A stretch of 64,000 nucleotides of DNA from an uncultured Clostridia bacterium (GCA_904419075.1 CAJFQM010000006.1:62001-126000); one strand, 5' to 3'. Positions 53,631 through 63,362 are shown, counted from the first letter of the stretch. Program-made: numbers and translations. Notes: generated from the letters alone by a model not told the origin.

Positions 53631-54935
53631 ATGTACGAATTTTTCGTCGACCACGGTTTTATTCTCGAATTGTTTCTCTCCTTTGGACTGTTTACCTTTC
53701 CCCTCAAAAAGCGCCGCCTTTACGTACTGAGGATTTTGGCTTCTTTGGGCGTTTTGTTCGTTTATTCCCTCGTCAGAAACGCGATTCCCAATCTGAACGC
53801 ATGGACGGAGAGTTTGAAATATGTAGCCTTGTATCTCATCTGTATCGGCTCCGTAATGTTTATTTTCGACGTATCTTTCCGCGGGGGTGTCTTTTGCACG
53901 ATCGGCGCCAGTCTTACCCAGCATTGTGCCTTTCGCGCGGGCGAGCTTACGCGCTATATTTTTGACGGCGACCTCTCGCTTGCCGCGCAGTCCGTACTCT
54001 ATATCGCGGCGGTGCTGATCATCAACGCGCTGTCTTACTTTCTCTTTGCCCGCAGGTTCGGAAAAGAGGAGGATACGGAATATCTCCAAAGTATGCCCAT
54101 TCTTCTTCTGAGCGGAGCCATGCTGTTGGTCTGTGTGCTTTTTCAGCAGCTTTTCGAGCAGTACGCCGGAGGAATCGGACGTCCGCTGTACGTGATTTTC
54201 GGCTGTTTCGACATGACCTCTTGCGCGTTTGCGCTGTGTATCCAGTATGCGGTTTACCGAAGCGGGCTTTTGCACCGCGATTACAGCCTTTTGGAACATA
54301 TTTTGCATCTTCAAAAGGAACAGATGAAGGTTTCCAAGGAAACCATCGATCTGATCAATATCAAGTGCCATGACTTGAAAAAACAGATAGCGCTGTTGGG
54401 GGACAGGAACCATATCACGAAAGAAGAAATAGGGGAACTCAACCGCGCCATATCGATATACGACGCGGCGGTCAAGACGGGCAATGAAGCGCTGGACGTT
54501 CTTCTCGCGGAAAAGACGCTGCTTTGCGAGAATAAGAATATTCAGTTCAACTGTATTGCGGACGGATATAGTTTGGGATTCATGCGCCCGTCGGATATTT
54601 ATTCTCTGTTCGGGAATGCGATAGATAACGCGATAGAGGCAGTGGAGAAAAACGCGGACGAGAGCCGCCGCTGCATCGGCATGAGCGTCAAGGAAGTCAA
54701 AGGAATGGTATCCGCGCATTTTGAAAATTACTATGCGGGCGATCTGGATTTCGACGGCGGCTTGCCGCTGACGACGAAATCGGATAAGAGGTATCACGGC
54801 TTCGGAATGAAGAGCATCAAGATGATTGCGGAGAAATACGGCGGATACGTTTCGGTGACGGCGGAGGACGGAGTGTTCAATCTCAACATTTTGCTGCCGA
54901 TATCCTCAAAAAAGGGAGTGAAAAACGAGATTTGA
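53631..54935 (+). CDS. AgrC-like sensor histidine kinase (GHKL)
   Basis: A 434-residue membrane kinase with six to seven predicted helices in the first 220 residues, a coiled linker and a phosphoacceptor His in CHDLKKQI near residue 246. The GHKL ATPase domain has the N-box FGNAIDNAIEAVE near 326 and the G-box GFGMKSIKMIAEKYGG near 388. This is the AgrC/ComD type that senses peptides in quorum sensing. No AgrB protease or AgrD precursor gene is in the window, so the signal is unknown. It is translationally coupled to the regulator. Confidence 0.9.
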   Translation: MYEFFVDHGFILELFLSFGLFTFPLKKRRLYVLRILASLGVLFVYSLVRNAIPNLNAWTESLKYVALYLICIGSVMFIFDVSFRGGVFCTIGASLTQHCAFRAGELTRYIFDGDLSLAAQSVLYIAAVLIINALSYFLFARRFGKEEDTEYLQSMPILLLSGAMLLVCVLFQQLFEQYAGGIGRPLYVIFGCFDMTSCAFALCIQYAVYRSGLLHRDYSLLEHILHLQKEQMKVSKETIDLINIKCHDLKKQIALLGDRNHITKEEIGELNRAISIYDAAVKTGNEALDVLLAEKTLLCENKNIQFNCIADGYSLGFMRPSDIYSLFGNAIDNAIEAVEKNADESRRCIGMSVKEVKGMVSAHFENYYAGDLDFDGGLPLTTKSDKRYHGFGMKSIKMIAEKYGGYVSVTAEDGVFNLNILLPISSKKGVKNEI

Positions 54936-55002
54936 AATCAATTTAGGAAAAATTTTTGACAGTCTGGGAAATAGTGCTTGAAAAAGAGTATGAAAAGGAC
55001 TA

Positions 55003-55043
55003 AGATATTCTCACGATAAGGCGAGCGGGAGAATATCTTTTTT
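55003..55043 (+). terminator. Terminator-like hairpin upstream of the permuted GH3 gene
   Basis: A perfect 10-bp stem (55003-55012 with 55029-55038) followed by five T. It probably ends the two-component operon. A promoter-like pair (TTGAAA 54978-54983, 17-nt spacer, TAAGAT 55001-55006) overlaps it, so the hairpin may instead sit at the 5' end of the GH3 transcript. Confidence 0.65.
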
Positions 55044-55097
55044 CGTTCGCAGAAATCCGATACGCAATTTCAAATTAATTTTCAAGGAGGAAGATTA

Positions 55098-58000
55098 ATG
55101 AAAAAGGGTAACAAACTCACATCGGTGTGGCGCGGTCTGACCGCGGTGTCGGCGTCGCTGTTGGCGCTGTCCACGCTCGGCTACGGAATCGCGGACACAT
55201 GGAGGAGCAATGTCGACGCCGCGTTCGGGACGCAAAGTTTCATCACCAATACGGACGACGTAAAATATACGTCCACGTATAAGACGGGAGACGAGATGAT
55301 GAATGCGGCAAAGGCGTTTGCGGTGCGCGAAGGCGCGGAAGGCACGGTCATCATGAAGAATGAAAACGGCGTGCTTCCCTTGAAAAAGGGCACGGTGGCG
55401 CTGTTCGGCGGCGCGGCGTATAGGCCGTATATGACCGCGGCGGGAAATACCGACCAGGTCAAGCTGGAAAAGGCGTTGACGGACGCGGGCTTTACGATTG
55501 ATCCGACGATGAAGTCGATTTACGAAAAATTGTTGACGCATGAGGAATATGTTCCGAACACCAAGGCGGGCGATTATACGGATTTCCCTATTCGTGAAGC
55601 GAATGCGGATAAATTCACGACGGACGGCGGAGCGGCGACGACTTGGCGGGAACAGGTTCAGGCGGATACGGCGATCGTGGTGTTCTCCCGTCCGGGCGGA
55701 GAAGGGACGACGTATAAGCCGGGCAGCGCGCAGGACGCTTTCGGAAAACCGACGGGCAAGAACCCGCTCGCGCTTTCGGACGACGAACTTTCCGTCGTGA
55801 AGGCGGCCAAGGAAGCGTGCGATAAGGTAGTCGTGCTTCTCAATACTTCCTGTACGATCGAAATCGGGGCTTTGAAGAACGGCGAATACGCGGTGGACGG
55901 AATTGCGTATATCGGCATTCCCAACGATTATCAGTTCACGGGAATCGTGCAGGCGCTTTCGGGCGAAGTCAATCCGACGGGCGCGCTCGCAGATACCTAT
56001 GCGACGGATTCGACGTCCTCTCCCGCGATGATGAACTTCGGGGGGGGGTACTATTCCGACTTTGAAACGGTCAGCGACTTTGACGATACGAGATGGCCGG
56101 GCGTTGAAATCAGCAACGAGGTAACGGGTTCCTTCGGCGGCAAGGCCAGTTATTCGGGCGGCTTTTATATCGTCGAGGCGGAAGGAATTTATACGGGCTA
56201 TAACTATTACGAATCCCGTTATTACGATTCCATCGTCAATCCTTCGAGCAACGCCTCCTCGGCGAAGGGCTCGACGCAGGACGACTCCGTTTGGAGCTAT
56301 GATAAAGAGGTTTCGTATACTTTCGGTTACGGACTCTCCTATCTCCCGTATGAGCAGAAGCTGACGGGGGTGACGGTAGAGGACCGCGTCGGCGGCAACG
56401 TGACGGCGACGATCGAAATCACGAACAACGGAGACAAGAGCGGCCTGTTCCTCGCGCAGCTTTACGTACAGACGCCCTATACGGCGTACGATAAAGCGAA
56501 TAAGGTAGAAAAGAGCGCGATTCAGTTCCTGAATTCGGGAAAGGTGGAGGTCGGAGCGCACGAAACGGAGACGGTCACCGTCACCATTCCCACGAAGTAT
56601 CTCGCGAGCTATGACTATACGGCGGCAAAGACGTACATACTCGACGGCGGTACGTATTATTTTGCGACGGGCAACGGCGCGCACGACGCTCTGAATAACA
56701 TTCTTGCGGCGCAGAATCATACGGAAGGCCTGACGGACGTCAACGGCGAAGCGACGACGGGCAATAAGGAATGCGTTGCGACGTGGAAGAACGGGGACGA
56801 GAGCGAGACGGATACCTCGACGTTTGCGGTCTCCGATTCGGGCGGAAAGATCACGAATGTGGCGGATAACGCGGACCTCAATTACTATCTGCCGGGCACG
56901 GTGACGTATCTTTCGCGGACGGATTGGGACGCCACCTATCCCGTCAATTATAATACGTTCAGAAACGGCGGCGGTGTAACGCTTGCGGACAGCCCGAAGA
57001 AAGACGAGTGGCTGAAAGAGCTCCGCAATCAGCAGCATGTTTTGGCGACGGATAACCCCGTAGAGAACGTGGACGGCATTCCGGGCGTTACCTTCCAGGA
57101 TATCGGTTACGAACAGCAAATCAATATCGAAGACGAATTCTGGGATAAGCTCGTCAACGCGATTTCTCTCGATCAGGCGGTCGGGGCGGTAGCGCACGGC
57201 GGTTCCCAGTCGGATACTTTGGATAATATCGAGAATCCGGTCGTAAAACAGAATGACGGTCCTACGGGCTTTAACGGAAAAGCTCTTTCGACGAATAACG
57301 GCGAGCCGGGTTCCGATCCTTACTATGTAGATCCTGAATCGGAAGCGGGAAAATTCAAGGCGAACGTAAATTCTCAGACGTTGCTCGGCTCGTCCTTCAA
57401 TCCCGAGCTGGCTCTCGAATGGGGCAGAATTTTGGGAAATACGGGACTTTGGATCAAGAATTATCAGATTTGGGGCGGCGGACTCAATTATCATCGTTCC
57501 CCGTATAACGGAAGAAATACCGAATACCTTTCGGAAGACCCGATGCTGACCAACGTGCTCGGCGCGGAGCTCATCAAGGGGACAAACGAATTCGGTATCA
57601 TCAACGGCCCGAAGCACATCGGCTTCAACGACCAGGAATATGACCGTTCGGGTATCTGCGTATACATGAACGAGCAGAAATTCCGTGAAACGGACCTCCG
57701 CGGTTTCCAAGGGGCGGTAGAGGAAGGAAACGCGCTGGGACTCATGGTAGCGTTTAACCGAATCGGCGCCATCAACGCTTCCCATCACGTGGGAATGTTG
57801 AAGAATCTCGTCCGCGGCGAATGGGGCTTCAAGGGGCTGATTTCGACGGACATGATGAACAATAAATATTATTTCAATCCCGAAGGTTGTATCATGGCGA
57901 CGGTGACGCAGATGGCGGACTTTGCCGGAGATAACAGTACCTTGGGCGGCGCCGGAGGAACGGACGCGACCTGGACTTATCTTTCGGTAGATAATGTAAA

Positions 58001-58220
58001 AAACGACGCCGAGCTCGTAGATGCGGCGAGAGAGTGCATGAAGTATCAGCTCTATGCCTTTGCGAACAGCGCGGTGTTGAACATTACGACGACGCCCGTA
58101 GTTCCCGGCTGGGAGAAGGCGCTTCGCGGCGTAATCGGAACGACGATAGTGCTTTCTGCAGGATTTGCGACGCTTTGGGCAGTGAGCGTTGTGCTCGGTA
58201 AAAAGAAGGAGGAAGAATAA
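55098..58220 (+). CDS. Membrane-anchored, domain-swapped GH3 glycoside hydrolase
   Basis: A 1040-residue GH3 enzyme with reversed domain order. After a membrane helix at about 9-32 comes the GH3 alpha/beta-sandwich domain that is normally C-terminal (starting EGTVIMKNENGVLPL, 76-300), then an interruption with GYGLSYLPYE and an FnIII-like domain (about 420-520). The TIM-barrel domain, normally N-terminal, follows (about 675-990), with KHIGFNDQEYDR near 839 and the nucleophile as Asp918 in GLISTDMMN. A second membrane helix (about 1010-1032) ends in KKKEEE. Both termini are then cytoplasmic and the enzyme faces outwards. Beta-glucosidase or beta-xylosidase activity is likely. A nine-G tract lies at 56040-56048. 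Confidence 0.88.
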   Translation: MKKGNKLTSVWRGLTAVSASLLALSTLGYGIADTWRSNVDAAFGTQSFITNTDDVKYTSTYKTGDEMMNAAKAFAVREGAEGTVIMKNENGVLPLKKGTVALFGGAAYRPYMTAAGNTDQVKLEKALTDAGFTIDPTMKSIYEKLLTHEEYVPNTKAGDYTDFPIREANADKFTTDGGAATTWREQVQADTAIVVFSRPGGEGTTYKPGSAQDAFGKPTGKNPLALSDDELSVVKAAKEACDKVVVLLNTSCTIEIGALKNGEYAVDGIAYIGIPNDYQFTGIVQALSGEVNPTGALADTYATDSTSSPAMMNFGGGYYSDFETVSDFDDTRWPGVEISNEVTGSFGGKASYSGGFYIVEAEGIYTGYNYYESRYYDSIVNPSSNASSAKGSTQDDSVWSYDKEVSYTFGYGLSYLPYEQKLTGVTVEDRVGGNVTATIEITNNGDKSGLFLAQLYVQTPYTAYDKANKVEKSAIQFLNSGKVEVGAHETETVTVTIPTKYLASYDYTAAKTYILDGGTYYFATGNGAHDALNNILAAQNHTEGLTDVNGEATTGNKECVATWKNGDESETDTSTFAVSDSGGKITNVADNADLNYYLPGTVTYLSRTDWDATYPVNYNTFRNGGGVTLADSPKKDEWLKELRNQQHVLATDNPVENVDGIPGVTFQDIGYEQQINIEDEFWDKLVNAISLDQAVGAVAHGGSQSDTLDNIENPVVKQNDGPTGFNGKALSTNNGEPGSDPYYVDPESEAGKFKANVNSQTLLGSSFNPELALEWGRILGNTGLWIKNYQIWGGGLNYHRSPYNGRNTEYLSEDPMLTNVLGAELIKGTNEFGIINGPKHIGFNDQEYDRSGICVYMNEQKFRETDLRGFQGAVEEGNALGLMVAFNRIGAINASHHVGMLKNLVRGEWGFKGLISTDMMNNKYYFNPEGCIMATVTQMADFAGDNSTLGGAGGTDATWTYLSVDNVKNDAELVDAARECMKYQLYAFANSAVLNITTTPVVPGWEKALRGVIGTTIVLSAGFATLWAVSVVLGKKKEEE
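56040..56048 (+). repeat. Nine-G homopolymer tract inside the GH3 coding region
   Basis: Nine consecutive G encode three Gly residues in frame. It is the longest G run I noticed in the window. Slippage by one base would frameshift the enzyme after about residue 315. Confidence 0.85.
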
Positions 58221-58222
58221 TC

Positions 58223-58714
58223 ATGAACGCGATTAAAAAACAAAAACTCGGAACGTGGCTGACGCTCGTCGTCATAATCCTCGGTATCGTAAGCGTAATT
58301 ATCTACTCCGTAAACGGCAGCGTAGAGGGCTACTTCAAAGGAACGAATCAATCCTCGGTAGTAATCATGTCGGTTTTAGCGATTGTTTTCGCCGTAGTAT
58401 CCATTATTCTCGCGCAGTTTTCGGCAAACGGCGCGGCGGGGAAAATCCTTTCCGCGATTACCGATATCCTGCGCATAGCGGCGGCAGTGCTTCTCATCGC
58501 TTCGCTCATGGGCTTTGTTTCCACGAGAGTAGAGGGGCTCGGTTATATTTTCGGCTCCGATGAAAACGTGCTCGACGAAATCCAGACGGAGGAAAATATG
58601 CGTTCCGCCTATACGGCAATCGCGGGCTTCGCATTCTATGCGGTAACTTGGCTGGTCGCGCTCGTCGCGAGCTTTTGCGGAATGACCAAATCGACAAAAA
58701 AGGCGAACGCGTGA
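58223..58714 (+). CDS. Four-TM membrane protein coupled to the permuted GH3 gene
   Basis: A 163-residue protein with four membrane helices (about 12-30, 45-66, 74-94 and 128-150) and an extracellular loop around 98-122 with acidic residues. It starts 2 nt after the GH3 stop, with AAGGAGGAAGAA as ribosome binding site, so it is translated together with the enzyme. No family is recognised. It could be a partner that holds or positions the doubly anchored GH3, or a separate transporter-like protein. Confidence 0.65.
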   Translation: MNAIKKQKLGTWLTLVVIILGIVSVIIYSVNGSVEGYFKGTNQSSVVIMSVLAIVFAVVSIILAQFSANGAAGKILSAITDILRIAAAVLLIASLMGFVSTRVEGLGYIFGSDENVLDEIQTEENMRSAYTAIAGFAFYAVTWLVALVASFCGMTKSTKKANA

Positions 58715-58795
58715 CGAAGTAAAAACTTTTCTGCGGACTTTCCCGTCGAAGTCAACTGTTCGGCGGGAAAGGAGCAAAACGTTCCGCAATCTGAG

Positions 58796-58838
58796 AAAAG
58801 GAGAGGCGGCAGAGTATACGGCGACCTCTCCTTTTCAT
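58796..58838 (+). terminator. Terminator after the GH3/four-TM pair
   Basis: A perfect 11-bp stem (58796-58806 with 58825-58835) with A and T tracts. The rhamnosidase gene starts 28 nt later, so its promoter must overlap this hairpin, or read-through occurs. Confidence 0.75.
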
Positions 58839-58862
58839 AAGAGCGGGCGAGGAGGACGAGAG

Positions 58863-61430
58863 ATGTTGAAAATAGTGAAATTCACCTGTGAAAATCTTTC
58901 CGAGGGGTGTGTGACGGACGAATCGAATCCCCGTTTTTCCTTTTCGCTTTCAAGCGACGGGCAAGGGGGGCGCTTAAAGCGCGCGACTTTGAAAATCAAC
59001 GGCGAAACGATAGACGCGACGGAGCAAATCGGCGTCCGCTATAAAGGCGCGCCGCTGAAAGCGTTCACGAAATACACGGCGACGCTGGAAGCAGAGGCGG
59101 AAAACGGAGACCGCGCAGACGCCTCGCTCGAATTTGAAACGGGCCGCATGGGTAATCCTTGGAAAGCGGAATGGATTACGGACGGCGGCTATCGCTTTAC
59201 GGAGAAAAAGACGTCTCCCGTCCCGATGATTTTCCGCAAGACGTTCTCTTTTGAAAAAGAGATTCGTTCCGCGAAAATTTACGCCACGGCAATCGGGATT
59301 TACGAGCTGGAATTAAACGGAAAAAAGGTCGGCAAGGACTATTTTTCTCCCGGGTTTACCTCCTATAAATCCCGTTTGCAGTATCAGACGTACGACGTAA
59401 CGGAGCAGATAAAAAAGGATAACACGCTGACGGCGACGGTCGCGGGCGGCTGGGCGGTAGGCGCGTTCGTAATGACCCGCAAAAACCGAATCACGGCGCC
59501 CCGACAGGCATTTTTGGCGGAGCTTCGCGTCGTCTGTGCGGACGGAACGGAAGCGGTACTCGGAACGGACGAAACGTGGCAGGTGACAAGGGAAGGCCCT
59601 TTGCGCTTCGCGGAATTTTACGACGGTGAAATTTTCGACGCGACGGTTTCCCCCGAAAAAATCTCTTGGACGAACGCCTCCGCCGAGCGCCTGAAAATCC
59701 GTCCTGAGTTGGAAGCCTCTTATGGGGCTCCCGTCCGCGCCCACGAAACATTCCGCCCCGTATCCGTCACCCGCGCCAAGAGCGGCGAACTCATCTACGA
59801 TTTCGGACAGAACTTTGCGGGCGTGATAAAAATCAGGGTAAAGGGAAAGAAGGGACAGAAAATTACGGTTCGCCACGCGGAAATTCTGACCTCGGAAGGA
59901 GAGCTGCATACGGCGTTTCTGCGTTCTGCGAAATGCAGGCTCGTCTATATCTGCCGCGACGGCGAGCAGGAATATTCTCCCCGCATGACCTATATGGGTT
60001 TCCGCTACGCGGGCGTGACGGGCGTTTCGGAGGAGAATATCGAGCTGAGCGCGACCGCGCTGTATTCGGAAATTCCCGAAACGGGTGCGTTTGAATGTTC
60101 GGACGAACGAATCAACCGCCTGCAAAAAAATATCGTATGGAGCGGGAAATCCAATTTCGTGGATATTCCCACGGACTGTCCCCAGCGCGACGAGCGCATG
60201 GGCTGGACGGGCGACATCGCGGTATTTGCGCCGACGGCGTGCTATAATTTCGGCATGGAAAGATTCTTGAACAAATGGTTGAAAGACGTGAAGTCGGAGC
60301 AGACGAAGGGCGGAGGAATTCCCAATACCGTCCCGTCGCAGGGTTACGGCTTTCCCGAGACCATGCCGAAAAAAGCGGTGGCATTCTGGGGCGACGCGTG
60401 CGTGTTCGTGCCGTGGGCGGAGTACATGGCTTACGGGGATAAAGACATTCTCAAAGAAATGTATCCCGTCATGAAAAAATACGTCAAGGCGTGCCTGTTT
60501 TGGGCGGGACTCTTTTCTTTCGGAAAAAACAAATATATTTGGAACGATATCCCCGCGATGCAGTTCGGGGATTGGGTAGCGCCCGACGTCCCGAAGATGT
60601 CGGAATGGCAGGCGCGCTGTAAATGGACGGGAACGGCGGCGTTGGCGCGTTCGACGCGGCTGCTTTCCGAAATCGCGTCGATTTTGGGCAACGGGACGGA
60701 CGCGGCGAAGTATCGGAAAATCAGCGAAAAGGTTTCCGACGCCTATTGCAGTATTTTGACGGACGGCGACGGAAAATTGAAAGAGGAATTTCAGACGGCT
60801 TACGTCCTGCCCCTGTACTTTAAAATGTTTCCCGAGTCCGTGCGCCCCAAAGCGGCGAAAAATCTCGTCTCGCTGATAGAAAAGAACGATTATCGGATCG
60901 GAACGGGATTTCCGGGTACTCCCTATATCCTGTTCGCGCTGAGCGATAACGGCTATGCCGACGTCGCGTATAAAATGCTGGAAAACACGGAATGTCCCTC
61001 GTGGCTGTACGAGGTGGAAGCGGGCGCAACGACGGTATGGGAGCGCTGGGACGGACTCGATAAAGACGGGACGTGTCCGATCGGCGACGACGGCACGGGC
61101 GGAATGATTTCTTATAATCATTATGCGTTCGGCGCAGTAGGCGATTTCCTGTACCGCCGCGTGGCAGGCATCGAAGCGACGGAGGGCGGCTATAAAAAAT
61201 TTCGAATAGCTCCGCTCGCGGGCGGCGGACTGACGTTTGCATCGGGCAGCGTGGAAACGCCTTACGGAAAGATAACTTCCGCGTGGAGGCTCGCGGACGG
61301 AGAATTTCATATCGAAGCGGAGATCCCTTTCGGAACGGAGTGTACCTTGAAAATGCCTTCGGGCGCGGAACGAGTGCTGGAAAGCGGCCGCTATGCGTTT
61401 TCGGAAAGCTATGACGGCGGAGCGAAATGA
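58863..61430 (+). CDS. GH78 alpha-L-rhamnosidase
   Basis: An 855-residue enzyme without signal peptide, so it is intracellular. N-terminal beta-sandwich domains occupy about 1-380. The (alpha/alpha)6 catalytic barrel (about 390-770) has the diagnostic DCPQRDERMGWTGD from residue 438, with the general-acid Glu, and VEAGATTVWERW near 719. A C-terminal beta domain follows. It releases terminal alpha-L-rhamnose from oligosaccharides or plant glycosides imported by the symporter downstream. The ribosome binding site is GAGGAGGACGAG. It is 9 nt from the symporter gene. Confidence 0.95.
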   Translation: MLKIVKFTCENLSEGCVTDESNPRFSFSLSSDGQGGRLKRATLKINGETIDATEQIGVRYKGAPLKAFTKYTATLEAEAENGDRADASLEFETGRMGNPWKAEWITDGGYRFTEKKTSPVPMIFRKTFSFEKEIRSAKIYATAIGIYELELNGKKVGKDYFSPGFTSYKSRLQYQTYDVTEQIKKDNTLTATVAGGWAVGAFVMTRKNRITAPRQAFLAELRVVCADGTEAVLGTDETWQVTREGPLRFAEFYDGEIFDATVSPEKISWTNASAERLKIRPELEASYGAPVRAHETFRPVSVTRAKSGELIYDFGQNFAGVIKIRVKGKKGQKITVRHAEILTSEGELHTAFLRSAKCRLVYICRDGEQEYSPRMTYMGFRYAGVTGVSEENIELSATALYSEIPETGAFECSDERINRLQKNIVWSGKSNFVDIPTDCPQRDERMGWTGDIAVFAPTACYNFGMERFLNKWLKDVKSEQTKGGGIPNTVPSQGYGFPETMPKKAVAFWGDACVFVPWAEYMAYGDKDILKEMYPVMKKYVKACLFWAGLFSFGKNKYIWNDIPAMQFGDWVAPDVPKMSEWQARCKWTGTAALARSTRLLSEIASILGNGTDAAKYRKISEKVSDAYCSILTDGDGKLKEEFQTAYVLPLYFKMFPESVRPKAAKNLVSLIEKNDYRIGTGFPGTPYILFALSDNGYADVAYKMLENTECPSWLYEVEAGATTVWERWDGLDKDGTCPIGDDGTGGMISYNHYAFGAVGDFLYRRVAGIEATEGGYKKFRIAPLAGGGLTFASGSVETPYGKITSAWRLADGEFHIEAEIPFGTECTLKMPSGAERVLESGRYAFSESYDGGAK

Positions 61431-61439
61431 GGTAAGTAA

Positions 61440-63158
61440 ATGAATCATCAAACGACAAAAAAGAGCTTTTTCTCCAATCCCGTGCTCCGCACGCGGATTA
61501 CATCGGCGAACGTAAAGCCGAAGGAGATGTTTCTCGGATACTTTGTGGGGCCGTTCTGCGCGTTGATATCCAATGCGATTTTCGGCTCCTTCCTGAACCG
61601 TTATTATACGGACGTCATCGGTATCACCCGTCCCGAATACGGCGCATTTTCGGCGCTGTATCCGATGATTTCGGTCATCTTCGTCGTCCTCGGCAATCTT
61701 TTGGTGGGCCAGCTCATCGAGCGGACGAGAACGAGTCAGGGCAAAGCGCGGCCGTGGCTCCTGCTTTCGGCTCTGCTCGTGCCCGCCGCCATCTGCCTTT
61801 TGTTTCTGGTGCCCGTGGGCTCGTCCCCGACGGCGCAGATGGCTTGGATAGCCGTTTCGTATAATCTCTATTATGCGGTCGCGTATCCCTTCTTTTATAC
61901 GGCGCACAGCTCCCTTGTAGGGCTGTCCACGCGCAATTCCAAGCATAGGGGGTTGCTTGCCACCTTCTCCAACGCTTCCGGCGTGGCGGCGGTCGGTATC
62001 GGCGCGAGTATTCTCGTCCCGCTCCTGTTGCAGTCCCTGCTGTTCGTGGAGGGCGCGGGCGGCGGAATCGATACGGCGGCGAGCTATAATAATTGGCGCA
62101 TCGTGATGATCGTGCTCGTCGTTCTCACGTTTTTCGCCATTCTCATCGAATATTTCTTTACGAGAGAACGCATCACCGAAGAGAACATGAAGCTGAATAT
62201 CAAGGAAGAAAAGATTCCCATGTTGAAACAGCTCAAAGCGGTGGTCAACGAGAAATATTGGTGGTTTATCATTCTGTATTTTCTTTTGTTCCAGTTCAGC
62301 GGCCTTTTGAAGAACAGCTCCATGACCTTTTATTGCAAGTGGATGCTGCAACCCGTCAGTTTGGGCGGAATGCAGCTCGACCCCATGTTTCTCCTGGGGC
62401 TGGTAGGCGGAATCCCCACGGCAATCGGAATGGTGGTGGCATGGCCGATTGCGGCAAAGCTGGGTAAAAAGAACGCGGTCGTCGGCGGGCTCGTCATTTC
62501 CGTTTTGGGCGGTCTCGTCAGCTTTATCGACGTACATAATCTGTATATCGTCTGCGCGGGGGTGGTTCTGAAAGGTATCGGCTCCATACCCGCCATGTAC
62601 GTCACGCTCGCTCTCCTGTCCGACGTCCTCGACCATTTGGAGGCGAAAAACGGTTTCAGGAGCGACGGTTTTACCATGTCGGTATACGGCGCCATCATGG
62701 TCGGCCTTTCGGGGCTCGGGAACGGAATTCTGAACGCGCTTCTCTCCGCAAACGGGTATAATGCGGAGCTCGCCTCCCAACCCAAAGGAGTGGAAACGGC
62801 GCTCGTCGTTTGCTACTTGGCCATGGAGCTCATCTGCTATGCCGTCATCGCGGTGTTGCTCTGTTTCCTGACGGTAGAAAAGCACATTGACGAGGACCAT
62901 AAAATTATCCTCGAACATCAGCGGCAGGCGGTGCTTGCCGCGGGCGGGGAATGGATAGAGCCCGCCGAGCGTTTGAGAATGGAACAGGAAGAGGCAGATC
63001 GTTTGGCCGACGAAGCGCGCCGCGCGGAACTCAAAGCGTGGTGCGAAAAGAAAGGGAAATCCTTTGAAGAGGAAGAAGGCAAATACGAAGCCGCACAGGA
63101 AGCGAAGCGCCGCCGAGCGGAGGAACGCGCCGCGGCGAAGGCGGCGAAGAAAAAGTAA
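61440..63158 (+). CDS. GPH-family sugar:cation symporter with charged C-terminal extension
   Basis: A 572-residue protein with about twelve membrane helices in the first 475 residues. GSFLNRYYTDVIGI near the N-terminus and the overall pattern match the glycoside-pentoside-hexuronide:cation symporters (MelB-like). About 100 residues follow as a Glu/Lys/Arg/Ala-rich helix, longer than the usual 450-470-residue protein. Some family members have a C-terminal IIA-like regulatory domain, but this tail is low-complexity and not IIA-like. It probably imports rhamnosides or beta-glycosides for the flanking GH78 and GH3 enzymes. Confidence 0.88.
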   Translation: MNHQTTKKSFFSNPVLRTRITSANVKPKEMFLGYFVGPFCALISNAIFGSFLNRYYTDVIGITRPEYGAFSALYPMISVIFVVLGNLLVGQLIERTRTSQGKARPWLLLSALLVPAAICLLFLVPVGSSPTAQMAWIAVSYNLYYAVAYPFFYTAHSSLVGLSTRNSKHRGLLATFSNASGVAAVGIGASILVPLLLQSLLFVEGAGGGIDTAASYNNWRIVMIVLVVLTFFAILIEYFFTRERITEENMKLNIKEEKIPMLKQLKAVVNEKYWWFIILYFLLFQFSGLLKNSSMTFYCKWMLQPVSLGGMQLDPMFLLGLVGGIPTAIGMVVAWPIAAKLGKKNAVVGGLVISVLGGLVSFIDVHNLYIVCAGVVLKGIGSIPAMYVTLALLSDVLDHLEAKNGFRSDGFTMSVYGAIMVGLSGLGNGILNALLSANGYNAELASQPKGVETALVVCYLAMELICYAVIAVLLCFLTVEKHIDEDHKIILEHQRQAVLAAGGEWIEPAERLRMEQEEADRLADEARRAELKAWCEKKGKSFEEEEGKYEAAQEAKRRRAEERAAAKAAKKK

Positions 63159-63362
63159 GGCAGCCATAAGGTTGTCGGTTCGCCGCAGCGGCGAAGGCGG
63201 TCGGGGACGAATAAGGCTTTCGAGTTTCCGTACCGGCAAAACAATCAAAAAAATAATTGCGTTCGGGTTCCCGCGGTAAAATCCCGATACCGAGCGCAAG
63301 ACGTTCAGGCGGCGCCGCGCAAAACAGCGGCGTCGCCCGAATGTGCAAAGAGGGGCGGCAAT

